The position numbers were made by a program, and so were the translations under genes. A stretch of 64,000 nt of DNA from the NCBI GenBank assembly GCA_026724425.1, contig JAIUCV010000103.1:1364001-1428000 (forward strand). The letters are read 5' to 3'. Source of the DNA: Erythrophleum ivorense. Lineage: Eukaryota; Streptophyta; Magnoliopsida; Fabales; Fabaceae. This document shows positions 22,140 through 31,960 of this stretch, in pieces; within the stretch, counting starts at the first letter, position 1; every line of letters starts with the position of its first letter. The notes beneath the pieces are model-generated. The model ran no database searches, was not told where the DNA came from, and was given only the letters and a program-made list of their open reading frames with translations.

Positions 22140-25085
22140 TTAAATGGGTTGTCAATTTTGTTTTATTATGAGAGTTAATGAAAGGAAAAAAGTAATTGTG
22201 AAAAGTAATTATCATTATTTAGAAACTTTCTCACTTTTAAAGAAAATTATACATAGAACAGAACACAAAGAAAAAGTTACTTCCTCCATGAAGAATTACC
22301 ACATGATTATACTTTTGGGGCTATGATACATCTACAGTGATAAAGAGATTGCAGTTCTACTGGTGATCACAATCCAAATTGTATGGGATAGAACAATTTA
22401 GGTATTTGATTTTGCTATACAAGGAAGTACCTAAATCTTTTATTGGTATCAAAGCTTGGTTGGCTTGAGTTTTTTTGTCTCCATGTATTCAATGTGATTT
22501 ATTTTTGTTCAATTACATAGAATTATACCAAAAGCCTTGGAAATATGTCTGTTTAAGTGGGAATCTTAGAACCCCATTAATAGTGATTTCTTGTAGAGAC
22601 ACTTTTAGTGTATAATTTTCCTAGAGTATAAAGCCTGTATGATAGGAAGTATATGGTTAACATTTGGGAGAAGACGGGTTCACCATTAGAAAGAAATTGC
22701 GAACTTTATATTGGAAAATCATATCGCAAGATGCAATATTTCAAGGCCTAACATTCTTTATGTAAAACATCCTAGTGTGTGATCCATATATCTTTGGGAA
22801 AACTTTGCTACAAGCTTTTCAATGCCACCAATTTCATTTAATTTAAATAAAAAACAAGTGAGATATGGCCATTTGAAGAAAAGGGCTTAAGTCTAAAAAT
22901 TTTAGAAAGTGTGATCACTGACCTGATTTTTGAGGCCAAGTATTCTCTCATTGGGCCACCATTATATGCAATCTTTATATGTTTGGAAAATTCATTCTAC
23001 AAGCTTTCTAATGATACAAAATTTGTCCAATTTCAATAGGGAATGAAGGAGATATAAAGTCTCAAAGTTGGCAATTTGATTACATAAATTCTAAAAATCT
23101 CTTTAAAAAATGACAAAAAAGTTCGAAGGTTAAAGATGAAGTGCCACACTTATTCTCAGAATTGACGCGTGACGCTCACCTTTAGCCTTAATTGGCTACT
23201 TTAAAAGTCCAACAACAAGAGTAAGATGTCAAGAGATCAATTGTACAAATCTCATAATCTAAATCTACTTAGAAAGGGGTAAGTGGAATTCATATTTTTG
23301 TTTATGATTTTGAAATTGTTTTAGGTAGAGAGCTTCTTAAGACATGTGGTTCAATATTTAAGGACCTTTTCTGTCTCTAAAAATTCCTAAAATCATGCAT
23401 TATAAGATGGTAAGAGGTTTGGCCATGTTTGGATACCATTTCATAATGTTTAAACATATGTCAAACACATAAGAGACTATATAACTGATTTTAAGATGAA
23501 AAGCAGATCTTGTGAGTTTTAGGTTTGATCATTTTACTCTCTAATAATGACAAATTAGACATAAATCAAGGAAGACTTTAGGAAAACAAGAAAGAATTGA
23601 ACTTTAATTGATGTGCATAAAAGATAAAACTTATAGAAGAATGTCATCTTGTCATAATTGTTAAGCCAGCCACTTTGCTTTGTCATTTTCATAGATGAAA
23701 AGTGCAAGAATTTTTAGGCATAGTGTATACAAAAATAAAATCACATTAAGGATTGATCAAACATGTGAAACATAATTTTTCAATGTATGTCAAAGTGACC
23801 TTTATAATTAGAGATAGGCTTATGATGATAAGGCCAATGAGAAGATGTTTAAGAAGATGAGATATCTTTTAAATATGCTTATGTGACTAAGATTATTGGG
23901 ACTTCAAAGTCCAAAGACAAGAAAGGCAAAACTATCATAAAAAGAAAGGATATGACCAATATTTAAAAAAGGCTAAGAAATAATTTGAAAAGAGAGACAA
24001 GTATAATGAAAAAAAAAATTAATATGGCCAAAGTCAAATGTTATGCCTATGAGAGAATGGGTTAATTTGCTCATAACTACACTAAACAAAACAACAAAAT
24101 ATTATACAATGAATTTTCTCATTTTATTTATATTTCCAGCATTCTCTTGATGGTAAAGTCTCATTCTTAGTGCACTATAGATTTAGGGGCCATAGACCAT
24201 ATAGCTAAAGGTCAAGGATTGTTTGTGAAATACCATCGGTTGCTTTTTCAAAAGCAAATGGCATCATACAAAAAATAATGCAAGAATTGAAGTTAAAGAA
24301 ATTGAAACATACAAATAAGTTTTGTGTAGAGGATGAATCCTCATCCTAAAAGATGTTTTATATGTTCCATAGATCCAACGAAACTTAGTCTTTATTATTT
24401 CTTTTCTTATTTGTAATGTGACAACGTATTATGATTCTTGCATCCTTTGTGATGATTTTATTATGTTGGGTACAATTTATAACAATTCTTATAATACATA
24501 TGAATACAATTGTTTTACCTTATATTTTATGCTCAATTTAATTTTGGATATGAATGTTTGGTACGTTAGATTAGGCCATATAAGACCAAGAAAGAATGAA
24601 TAGATTAGTAAAAACAAGAGATGTTAGGATTTATTCTTAATTTAGAAATGTTACTATAAAAAAATTGTCTAGCAAGTAAAACAATTAAAAATCATTTAAA
24701 AAAAATTAGGGTTGGATATCCATTACAACTAATTCATTCTTAGAGATTGTATGTGGTCCAATAAATATGATAACAAGATATGGAGTTTGGTATTTGATTA
24801 CATTTATTAATAATTATTTTTAATATAGTGAAATTTATTTAATTTTTCATAAGCCAGAAGTACTTGAATGCTAATATGATATGAATATGGTTAAGAACTA
24901 AATAAATAAAAAAGTTAAAACTTTGAAATTTAACCATGGACATGAACATTTGTTAGAACAATTCAAAATGCCTTATGAAAAAGAAAGAATTGTGAGACAA
25001 TTGACAATTTCTAATAATTCCCATCAAAATGAAACTGTTTAGAGAAGGAATAGAACCTTACCTGAAATTGTTTGATCAATGTTAA
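22140..25085 (+). mobile_element. Decayed Ty1/copia element, 3' truncated
   Basis: The element is recognisable in order: a primer site TGGTATCAAAGC at 22444, which places a 5' LTR upstream of it; a degenerate gag CCHC knuckle near 24028 (CYAYERMG then FAHNYTK); a protease-like stretch near 24180 (GAIDHIAK); a GAG-pre-integrase block near 24558 (VWYVRLGHI); and an integrase tail near 25000 (RQLTISNNSHQNETV, then RRNRTLPEIV). Many stops and frameshifts are present. Reverse transcriptase, RNase H and the 3' LTR are absent, so the element is truncated within integrase. The left LTR limit is not defined. Confidence 0.65.
22444..22455 (+). other. Copia primer binding site
   Basis: TGGTATCAAAGC differs by one base from the initiator tRNA-Met primer site seen in the TRIM. 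It lies where a 5' LTR to gag leader boundary is expected. Confidence 0.7.
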
Positions 25086-25617
25086 TGGTTCAAACTTCAA
25101 AAACAAAAAAATGAGAAAAATAAAAAGATTTGTTTATTATATACATAAATTAAATACGTGTTTTCGTTGTTGTTGGTGAATCTTGAATACATGACTCTGT
25201 ATCTTATACGCTGCGTATCAATTTGTCCAATAAGTAGGTGTTGAAGACCGAACGGCCTAACCTTTTTTTGTATTTTTATTGACTTGGAGGGCATAAATCT
25301 CTTACCAAAGTCAGGGGCGTTGACAATTCTAACTTAAATTATTGCAAGTGTGTATAGGGTCACATCCTGATGTGCCTCCTCCACATACAGACATATTTTA
25401 CAGTTCAAAGCATTCCCTAAAACGGAAATATATACCATCAATTATGGGTCTAGGTCAGTTTGTCTGACCATCTCTGCAATTCTGGGGTTCCAAATCCTCA
25501 TCAGGTAGGTTCACTTCCATACATTTAAATCACTCTTATGCTGCATCTGTACTTTTTAATGTATTTCCCATATAGTAAGTAATTCTGCGTGTTTCAAAAT
25601 AGCCAGCAGATTAATAA
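25086..25617 (+). promoter_or_regulatory. Upstream region of the first SAUR gene
   Basis: This is 530 bp between the copia remnant and the SAUR start codon. Base composition becomes less AT-rich from about 25300. A perfect inverted repeat GGTCAG-TTTGT-CTGACC lies at 25453-25469 and includes TGTCTG, which is close to but not the canonical auxin response element TGTCTC. No strong TATA box is evident; CATATAG near 25570 is a weak candidate. Confidence 0.35.
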
Positions 25618-26079
25618 ATGGAGGTTATAAAGGAAAGATGGAAGAAAAACCTGATTTTGAAGGCATGGCAGCGTTGGAGATCAAGAAAGAACGGTCAAAC
25701 TATAGCTCCTGAAGGTTGCTTTTCAGTGTATGTTGGAGCCCAGAGACAAAAATTTATAGTGAAGACAGAGTTTGTTAATCACCCACTTTTCAAGATGCTT
25801 CTAGATGATGCAGAAAAGGAATATGGGTTTGTGAGTGATGGCCCTATTTGGCTTCCCTGCAACATCGATTTCTTCTTCAAAGTGTTGGCGGAGATGGATG
25901 CAGAAGCTGATACAATCAATAACCCTAGTCATCCTCGAATCTTTTCAAAGGGCTATTCTTCTTTTGCTCTGTGCAGTCCTTCTCGTCTTCTTTGCAATCT
26001 AAATAGTGCTGATGATCAATTTCATTCTGCATATAAAGTTCTGGGTTCCAGACTCCTCAGAGTAAACCAAATTCAGTAG
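25618..26079 (+). CDS. SAUR family auxin-responsive protein
   Basis: This is an intronless 153-residue protein, as is usual for SAURs. The SAUR core runs from about residue 30 to 95: PEGCFSVYVGAQRQKFIV, NHPLFKMLLDDAEKEYGF, then a Leu-Pro-Cys and a DFFFKVLAEMD block. The N-terminus is short and basic (KERWKKNLILKAWQRWRSRK) and the C-terminal tail of about 55 residues is Ser-rich and variable, as in longer SAURs. SAURs are small auxin-induced regulators of cell expansion; several inhibit PP2C-D phosphatases and thereby activate plasma-membrane proton ATPases. That role is from the family, not shown here. The start is the first ATG after upstream stops. The gene shares its core and length with the SAUR at 39375-39845. 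It lies between decayed transposons but has no lesions. Confidence 0.93.
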   Translation: MEVIKERWKKNLILKAWQRWRSRKNGQTIAPEGCFSVYVGAQRQKFIVKTEFVNHPLFKMLLDDAEKEYGFVSDGPIWLPCNIDFFFKVLAEMDAEADTINNPSHPRIFSKGYSSFALCSPSRLLCNLNSADDQFHSAYKVLGSRLLRVNQIQ

Positions 26080-26152
26080 AATTATACTCACTTTTGTTAA
26101 TAAGCAATTTATGCTTGTTCTGAACATGTTGAGTTGCAATATATAGCATATA

Positions 26153-26238
26153 CGCCTAAAATTATTCCCTCAATCCCTAGCTACTACACAGAATTAGTGT
26201 TCTACATCACTTGCATCGAAATAAAGTAGAAGTTTGAA
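26153..26238 (+). repeat. SAUR 3' flank segment with a diverged direct copy at 27142-27222
   Basis: The segment with ATTATTCCCT, ACTACACA and GCATCGAAATAAAGT, 75-160 bp downstream of the SAUR stop codon, recurs about 990 bp further on. The second copy also keeps GCATCGAAATAAAGT, and no SAUR coding sequence accompanies it. Confidence 0.65.
26220..26225 (+). terminator. Candidate poly(A) signal of the first SAUR
   Basis: AATAAA lies 141 bp after the stop codon, a normal plant 3' UTR distance. Confidence 0.4.
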
Positions 26239-26340
26239 TACGTATAGTTGCATCCTATGCTTGTTTTGAACACAGCTGCAATATTTTAGCAGCACTCTAC
26301 CCTTTTTTTTTGGTGAACATGGACCTAAAATAAATCTTAG

Positions 26341-26595
26341 AGTGAATTATACTATCTCCTTTTTGTATTTTGTCAAAACTATAGGATCTCTTCTTTATTT
26401 TAAAATATATACTTTGATTCAATCATAATTTTTTTTTTGACTATAATATATACCCTCCTTTAATCTAAATACCTCTATATATTAGGTAGATTTAGTTAAT
26501 GTTAGTTTTAAATATAATTTTGTCTCCAAAAAATAGATTTCTTTATCATCAAATCTATTCTCTTGGATTATTAAATTTGAAAGAGACTATTCTAG

Positions 26596-26630
<35 letters not shown>

Positions 26631-26992
26631 TTTAATAAAGTATGCTAAGATAATATATTTTTTTGTAATTATCAATGTTTTCTAAGTAAGCTACGCAAAC
26701 TTTACTTAAATTTTGTTAAAATTATATCAACTTCTATTTTACTTTTAAATTATACACTTTAATCCAATTTTGAACTTTTTTAACTAAAATATCTTCAATT
26801 AACCTAAATGTATATTGTATCTAAATATATAAAAATAAAATTAAAAAAGAGTAAATTTTACTTTCAATATGAACAAATAAAAATAAAAAATTAAATAGTG
26901 TAACTTTTTGTTTTGGAAGAGATTGATTTGTATATATTTCAAAAATAAAAAAAAATCCATATAGTTTTCGGGTGAATAATTTGTGTAATTTG
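26341..26992. mobile_element. Two MITE-like copies of the AGTAAATTATA family
   Basis: One unit starts AGTGAATTATACTATCTCC at 26341. A second starts near 26686 (AGTAAGCTACGCAAACTTTA) and ends GTGTAATTTGCT at 26992. Both share subterminal blocks with the elements at 20259 and 37408 (TTTTGTCAAAACTATA / TTTTGTTAAAATTATA, TAAATTATACACTTTAATCC). An (AT)n tract sits at about 26598-26628, between the two. No coding sequence. Confidence 0.5.
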
Positions 26993-27141
26993 CTCATGTT
27001 TTATTTTTGTATGTATAATTATTAATTGTTTTTAATACTTAGTACAACTGTAAATGTGAATAGACATAGCTGTATTTTCTTAAACAAAGTTAAATTTATA
27101 ATTTTTTTATATGACAATTTAATTATATGATATATATTTTG

Positions 27142-27222
27142 TGCCTTAATTATTCCCTGAATCATTACTACACATAATTTTTGTTTCACATATATCACTA
27201 GCATCGAAATAAAGTGTCAGTT
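27142..27222 (+). repeat. Second copy of the SAUR 3' flank segment
   Basis: Aligned with 26153-26238 it keeps ATTATTCCCT, ACTACACA and GCATCGAAATAAAGT. It stands alone without coding sequence. Confidence 0.65.
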
Positions 27223-27510
27223 TTGAGATTTTGTAGAAATAGTCCCATATAAGTATATATGAGGGTGTTAAAACTAATTTATGAAAGAAATTAATGTAAA
27301 GACGATATAAAACAAATGTGCAAGAATAATTTCTTGAAATAAATACTCATAGGAACATAGATCTCTAAGGAGTAGACAGGTTGCCACGGGGCTTCAATTG
27401 CAAGTATCCACGAACGACATATAGCTCCACAAGTTTCTTGGTTTTCAATGGGAGATGGGAGGGCTACGTGCAAATTTGACCCTTCCAGTTAGTTCTACTT
27501 TAAAAATGGG

Positions 27511-27880
27511 GTAAATTGTACATAATTTATTTAATTTTAAATTATATATAGATAATTTTTTAATTTTCAAAACTTAACATTGAATTATCTTCTTAAATCT
27601 TTAAATTTGTATAGATAAATCCTATTATTAGTCCCTTATTTTATTAATAAAACATAATATATTAAGGGATTATCGGTATATAGCTTAAAATTCAAAAAGT
27701 TAAGTGGCTTATCTACATAAAAATTGAAAGTTAAGAGATTTATTATCACTGACATATCACACTATATTGATAAAATAACATATTAGCTAATAGTATGGGA
27801 TTAATTTATTGTGAAGTTTTAAAAATTAAAAAATTATCTATATATAATTTAAAATTTAAAAAATTATGAATGATTTATTA
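27511..27880. mobile_element. MITE with long terminal inverted repeats
   Basis: The left arm (27520-27580, TTTAATTTTAAATTATATAT followed by AGATAATTTTTTAATTTTCA) is the near-perfect reverse complement of the right arm (about 27810-27870). The arms are at least 55 bp around a core of about 250 bp. No open frame. Confidence 0.65.
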
Positions 27881-29200
27881 ATATTCAATTATCTCTTATA
27901 AGACAATTAAATCAAATCTCTCTCTCTCTTGCGCACACACATATGTATATATTTAACTTACCAAAACAAAGTATTCACATATATAAATTGCTATTCAATA
28001 ACTTTTAAACGCTATAAAAATATTTTTATAGGTAAGTTTTTTTTCCTTTTTTAAAATAACCTATAATTTAAATTTGAATATTAAGACAATATAATAGTGA
28101 ACAACAAATAGTAGAATTTTCTTTCTTTTTATTAGGTCATTTGGATGCTCACTTTTCTTTCTGAGCAATATAATGGAATATAATTTGTGATATGAAAAAT
28201 ATTCCCCCCCCCCCCCCTTGTTAATACTATTAATTCCTTCTATTAAGGTGCTAAAAGTTTTGATAGCAAGAAGACTAAATAGGAGTTTGGATCTCTTAAT
28301 TTTTTTTTGTCAATTTCAAAAAAAATCAAAACAAAACAAAATGTATGTGTCACAATATTCAAATACGTCCCACATGTTTAAATGAAACTTATCACTTAAG
28401 TTGGTTTTACACATATCTATCTCTCTTTGAAATTAACAAAAAACAAAAACAAAAGAAAACATCCAAACTCAACTAACGAGTTATAATTTTACTATCGTTA
28501 ATGGCTCGCCGTTAATTTTAGCCTTAAGTATTTTAAATGAACAATATAAGCATACATGAACAAAATTACAATTAGCCCTCACATGCATAAATCAGTGAAT
28601 TGGAAAAGTAAACGTTCCATATTGGAATGATGCCGCATACTGGAATATTTGCATAGGGGGCTATTATGCATTTACCTGGAAACAATTCCAATTCCAAAAC
28701 CTAACTTCTACGTTATCCTTTACCAAAAAGAAACTTCTACCTTATATCCTAAATAAATATTACTTAATGAAAAATTCGTCATGGAAAAAGTTATGTAATA
28801 ATAATATTATTATTATCAGTTTTCTTATGGGATATCATGAAGGGATGAGCAATTTTTTTGCAGTATTGGCTAGTACGAGGGGGAAAAAAATATGAGTATT
28901 ATTTTTATATTTTTATTTTAATAAAAATATGATAAGTGCATATTTTTATATTAATATCACCTGATTGAATATTTAAATTTCTTTTACAAATATCTTAATT
29001 TTATTAAAAGATTTGATAATAAAAATATAAAAAAGATTACATGTAAATTTATTCCTCATTTGAGACGAGATGCACGGGAATAATGTTTTTTACTCGGAAA
29101 GTGAGGAAAAGGGATATTCATCAAGGACTGGGAAACGGGGATAGGAGCCTAAGTCTTTGTCTTCGCGGATTCTTGTTCTTGTTAAAATTATCAAAACATT
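27881..29200. other. AT-rich intergenic DNA
   Basis: No gene recognised. It holds a 14-base C run at 28204-28217, unusual in such AT-rich DNA, a short CT/CA microsatellite near 27918-27940, and two stretches of less biased composition (28600-28740 and 29060-29170) without open frames. Confidence 0.6.
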
Positions 29201-29201
29201 C

Positions 29202-29233
<32 letters not shown>

Positions 29234-29346
29234 CTTCTAGATTTTAAATTTCTGCATTACAAATTTTTTATTGATCTTTTTAATTCTGCATTACAAATTG
29301 TTGATCATGGATGAGTTTTTTATTGATAGAAATTTAAAATCTAGAA

Positions 29347-29382
<36 letters not shown>

Positions 29383-30165
29383 TTTGTACTTCTAAATAGG
29401 GGTGGGCAAACTTGTTCCGATCCGATTGGCCTGTTCTGGCCCGATTATGAATCAGGTCGGGACGGGTCGGGAGTTTTTTTTTTTAAGAAATTGAAACAAG
29501 GTCAGGATGGGTTTCGGGATAACCTATTGGCCCTATTGAGTTCGACCCGACCCGAAGTATATATATATATATATATATATAAAGATATAGACTAAATTGA
29601 AAAGAATTCTTTTTTTAAAGTCTTTTTATAATTTTAACCAAAATTTTTAAACAATTTTATAAATTATAAATAATTAAATGGGTCAAAATTTATGTTAGAG
29701 ATCTCCTAAATATAATTATCACATTCATGTAAAAAAATGAAATTAAAAAATACATATTTTTTCAAGTTTTAACTACTATATTTGTATTTTTTCTATTTTC
29801 TCTATTAAATTCATGTTTTTTCATGTTTATTGTATAAATTTTAAAAAAATATATTAAAAAAATAGTTATATGACTAAAATAATTGAGCAAATATAAAAAT
29901 ATAAATTTTTAAAATTAATTTTTTTCTTAAAAAATTAAAAAAAAAAATTGGCTCGTGGCCTGACTTGGCCTGAACCTAGCCCGATTATAATCGGGCTAAG
30001 CCCGGGATGATTTTTTCATTCTGAAGTTAAAATCGGGCCAAGACTCGGGTTGAAACGAATCCCAGGCTGTTCTGGCCCATGCCCACCCCTACTTCTAGAT
30101 TTTAAATTTCTATCAATAAAAAATTCATCCATGGTCAACAATTTGTAATACATAATTAAAAAGAT
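29234..30165. repeat. Foldback repeat split by a hAT element
   Basis: A 74-bp arm at 29274-29347, ending AGAAATTTAAAATCTAGAAG, is repeated as its reverse complement at 30092-30165 with only a few mismatches. A third, partial copy (20 bp perfect) lies inverted at 29234-29253. (AT)n tracts lie at about 29204-29232 and 29349-29378. Without the hAT element the arms are separated only by the AT tract and a few bases, so the older structure was a hairpin. Confidence 0.75.
29397..30091. mobile_element. Non-autonomous hAT-type element (695 bp)
   Basis: Perfect 12-bp terminal inverted repeats, TAGGGGTGGGCA at 29397-29408 and TGCCCACCCCTA at 30080-30091, are flanked by 8-bp duplications with one mismatch: CTTCTAAA at 29389-29396 and CTTCTAGA at 30092-30099. 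End sequence and 8-bp target size fit the hAT superfamily. Subterminal parts are GC-rich (GGGACGGGTCGGG, CGACCCGACCCG), the middle AT-rich. There is no transposase, so it would need one supplied in trans. Confidence 0.85.
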
Positions 30166-30589
30166 AAGGAGAGGTTATGGGTGGATGTTCAAGCACATAG
30201 TTTTTTATCTAATTTTTGTCCATTAAAATAATTGTATTTTTTCAATTAATATTTTATCTGTATCATTATTTTGTTTGATTCAATTGGATTTTACTTATGG
30301 TCATATATATATATATATATTTTGCGCTTGAAGTCTTGTAGATCCTTTATCTCTAGGGAAATGTGGACAAAGAGAAATTTTATCCTATCACGTTGCAATG
30401 CCTATGATTAACCCACAAAGATACCTATAAAGTAAAGTTGTTAAAGAAATCTTTTGGTTTTTTTAAAAATTTGTTGTGATTTGTAGGTGTTGTGAAAAAG
30501 TTGTTTGAAAAAAATAAATTAATTTTGTTTGATAAAAATAATCAAAAAAATATTTTTTAAATAAAATTGATTAAAGAGATGCTTCAGGC
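30166..30589. other. Intergenic, nothing recognised
   Basis: AT-rich DNA with a short (AT)n tract near 30303-30320. No frame, repeat or RNA gene seen. Confidence 0.6.
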
Positions 30590-31960
30590 TTTGATGGTCC
30601 GTTCTGAAGATAAAAAATTTTGATCGAATAAGTAGTGCCTGAATTTAGCAACTGCTTCTGTGATTGCATGTAATTCTCGGACATATGCAGACTTTACTTG
30701 TAACCGAGGGGACAACTTCTTGGAAAAGAAAGCAATAGGATGATCATATTGGCTCAAGACAGCCCTAATGCCGACATTGGAAGCATTTCTTTCTAGCACA
30801 ACTGGTTTCGTGAAGTCTGGTAAGGTTAACACCGGAGCTTAGGCTATAGGCTGTTTTAATCTGAGAAAAGCTTCTTGGGCTTAGGGTGACCAATAAAACT
30901 CGTCCTTCTATAGCAACTGAGTTAATGGGCTAGCGATTTGAGCATAGGAACGAATAATCCTTTTGTAATACCCGATAAGCCCCAAGAACGCTTGAAGTTG
31001 TCTCACTGTTGTTGGGCTGGGCCAATCCATAATCGATTTGACCTTTGGGAAATCCATCTCAACCCTGTTTTCCATGATCACATGGCCCAAATATTCCACT
31101 CATCTAATAAAATGGTGAGATAAACCAAGTGGGAATCCCAAGTTACACTATACACCAAGATGTCGTCGAAGAAAATGAGGATGAAAAGTCGAAGGTAAGG
31201 TTGGAATACTGTGTTCATGAGCACCTGAAATGTTACAGGTGTGTTGATCAACCCAAATGGCATTACAAGCCATTCATATTGCCCTTAGTATGTTCAGAAT
31301 GCCATCTTCTCACGGTCAGGTGGATGCATCAAGATCTGGTGATAACCAGATCGCAAATCCAACTTAGAGTAGAACTGCGAACCACTTAGTTCATCCAATA
31401 ATTCATCAACAGTAGGAATCGAAAAGGAATCCTTAATGGTTACGACATTTAAAGCCATGTAATCGATGCAGAAACGCCATGTGCTGTCCTTCTTTCTTAC
31501 CAATAAGACCGGAGCTAAGTATGGGCTGGTGCTCGGTTGTATCAGTCCTTTAGCAAGCATTTCAACCACTAAATGCTCAATCTCAAGCTTCTGACCAAAA
31601 AGGTACCTGTACAGCCTCTCCTTGACAGGTCCAGCTCTAGATTCTAGTTGAATATGGTGATCATGAGTGCGAGTAGGTGGTAACCCTTTTGGTGCAACAA
31701 ATACAAATTCATATTTATGCAGAAGCAACTATAGATCCAATGGCATGATCTTAAGTAGTAACAAGAAGAAAGTTGTTGATTCCTCAAATTTAGTAAATTG
31801 CAGCATGGAGAACTCTGAGATGGCATTTGTTTGTTGTAATCTGAAAAGATGGTGGCATTGAGCTTGAATGGCCTAAGCAGCTTTATACCCCTGAAGAGTA
31901 ATGAATTGTTGTCCATTAAATAATTGAACCATCGATTTACTATAATCTGCGATTTGAATA
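30590..31960 (-). mobile_element. Ty3/gypsy pol fragment: protease edge, RT and RNase H start, broken
   Basis: Read from high to low coordinates: a spacer typical of chromovirus-type gypsy elements (LFNGQQ near 31920), then RT from about 31700 (FVFVAPKGLPPTRTHDHHI, KKDSTWRFCIDYMALN, FYSKLDLRSGYHQI, FFDDILVYS) and the RNase H start (LERNASNVGIRAVLSQ, IAFFSKKLSPR) to about 30600. The catalytic FDD block of RT is present as FFDDIL. Frameshifts near 31290, 31080 and 30890 and several stops show it is inactive. It ends abruptly at both sides: no gag upstream, and no integrase downstream on this strand. Confidence 0.88.

Noticed and set aside
27291..27473. 60-codon minus-strand frame in a less AT-rich block
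   Set aside because: No recognisable domain and no conserved context; kept as intergenic.
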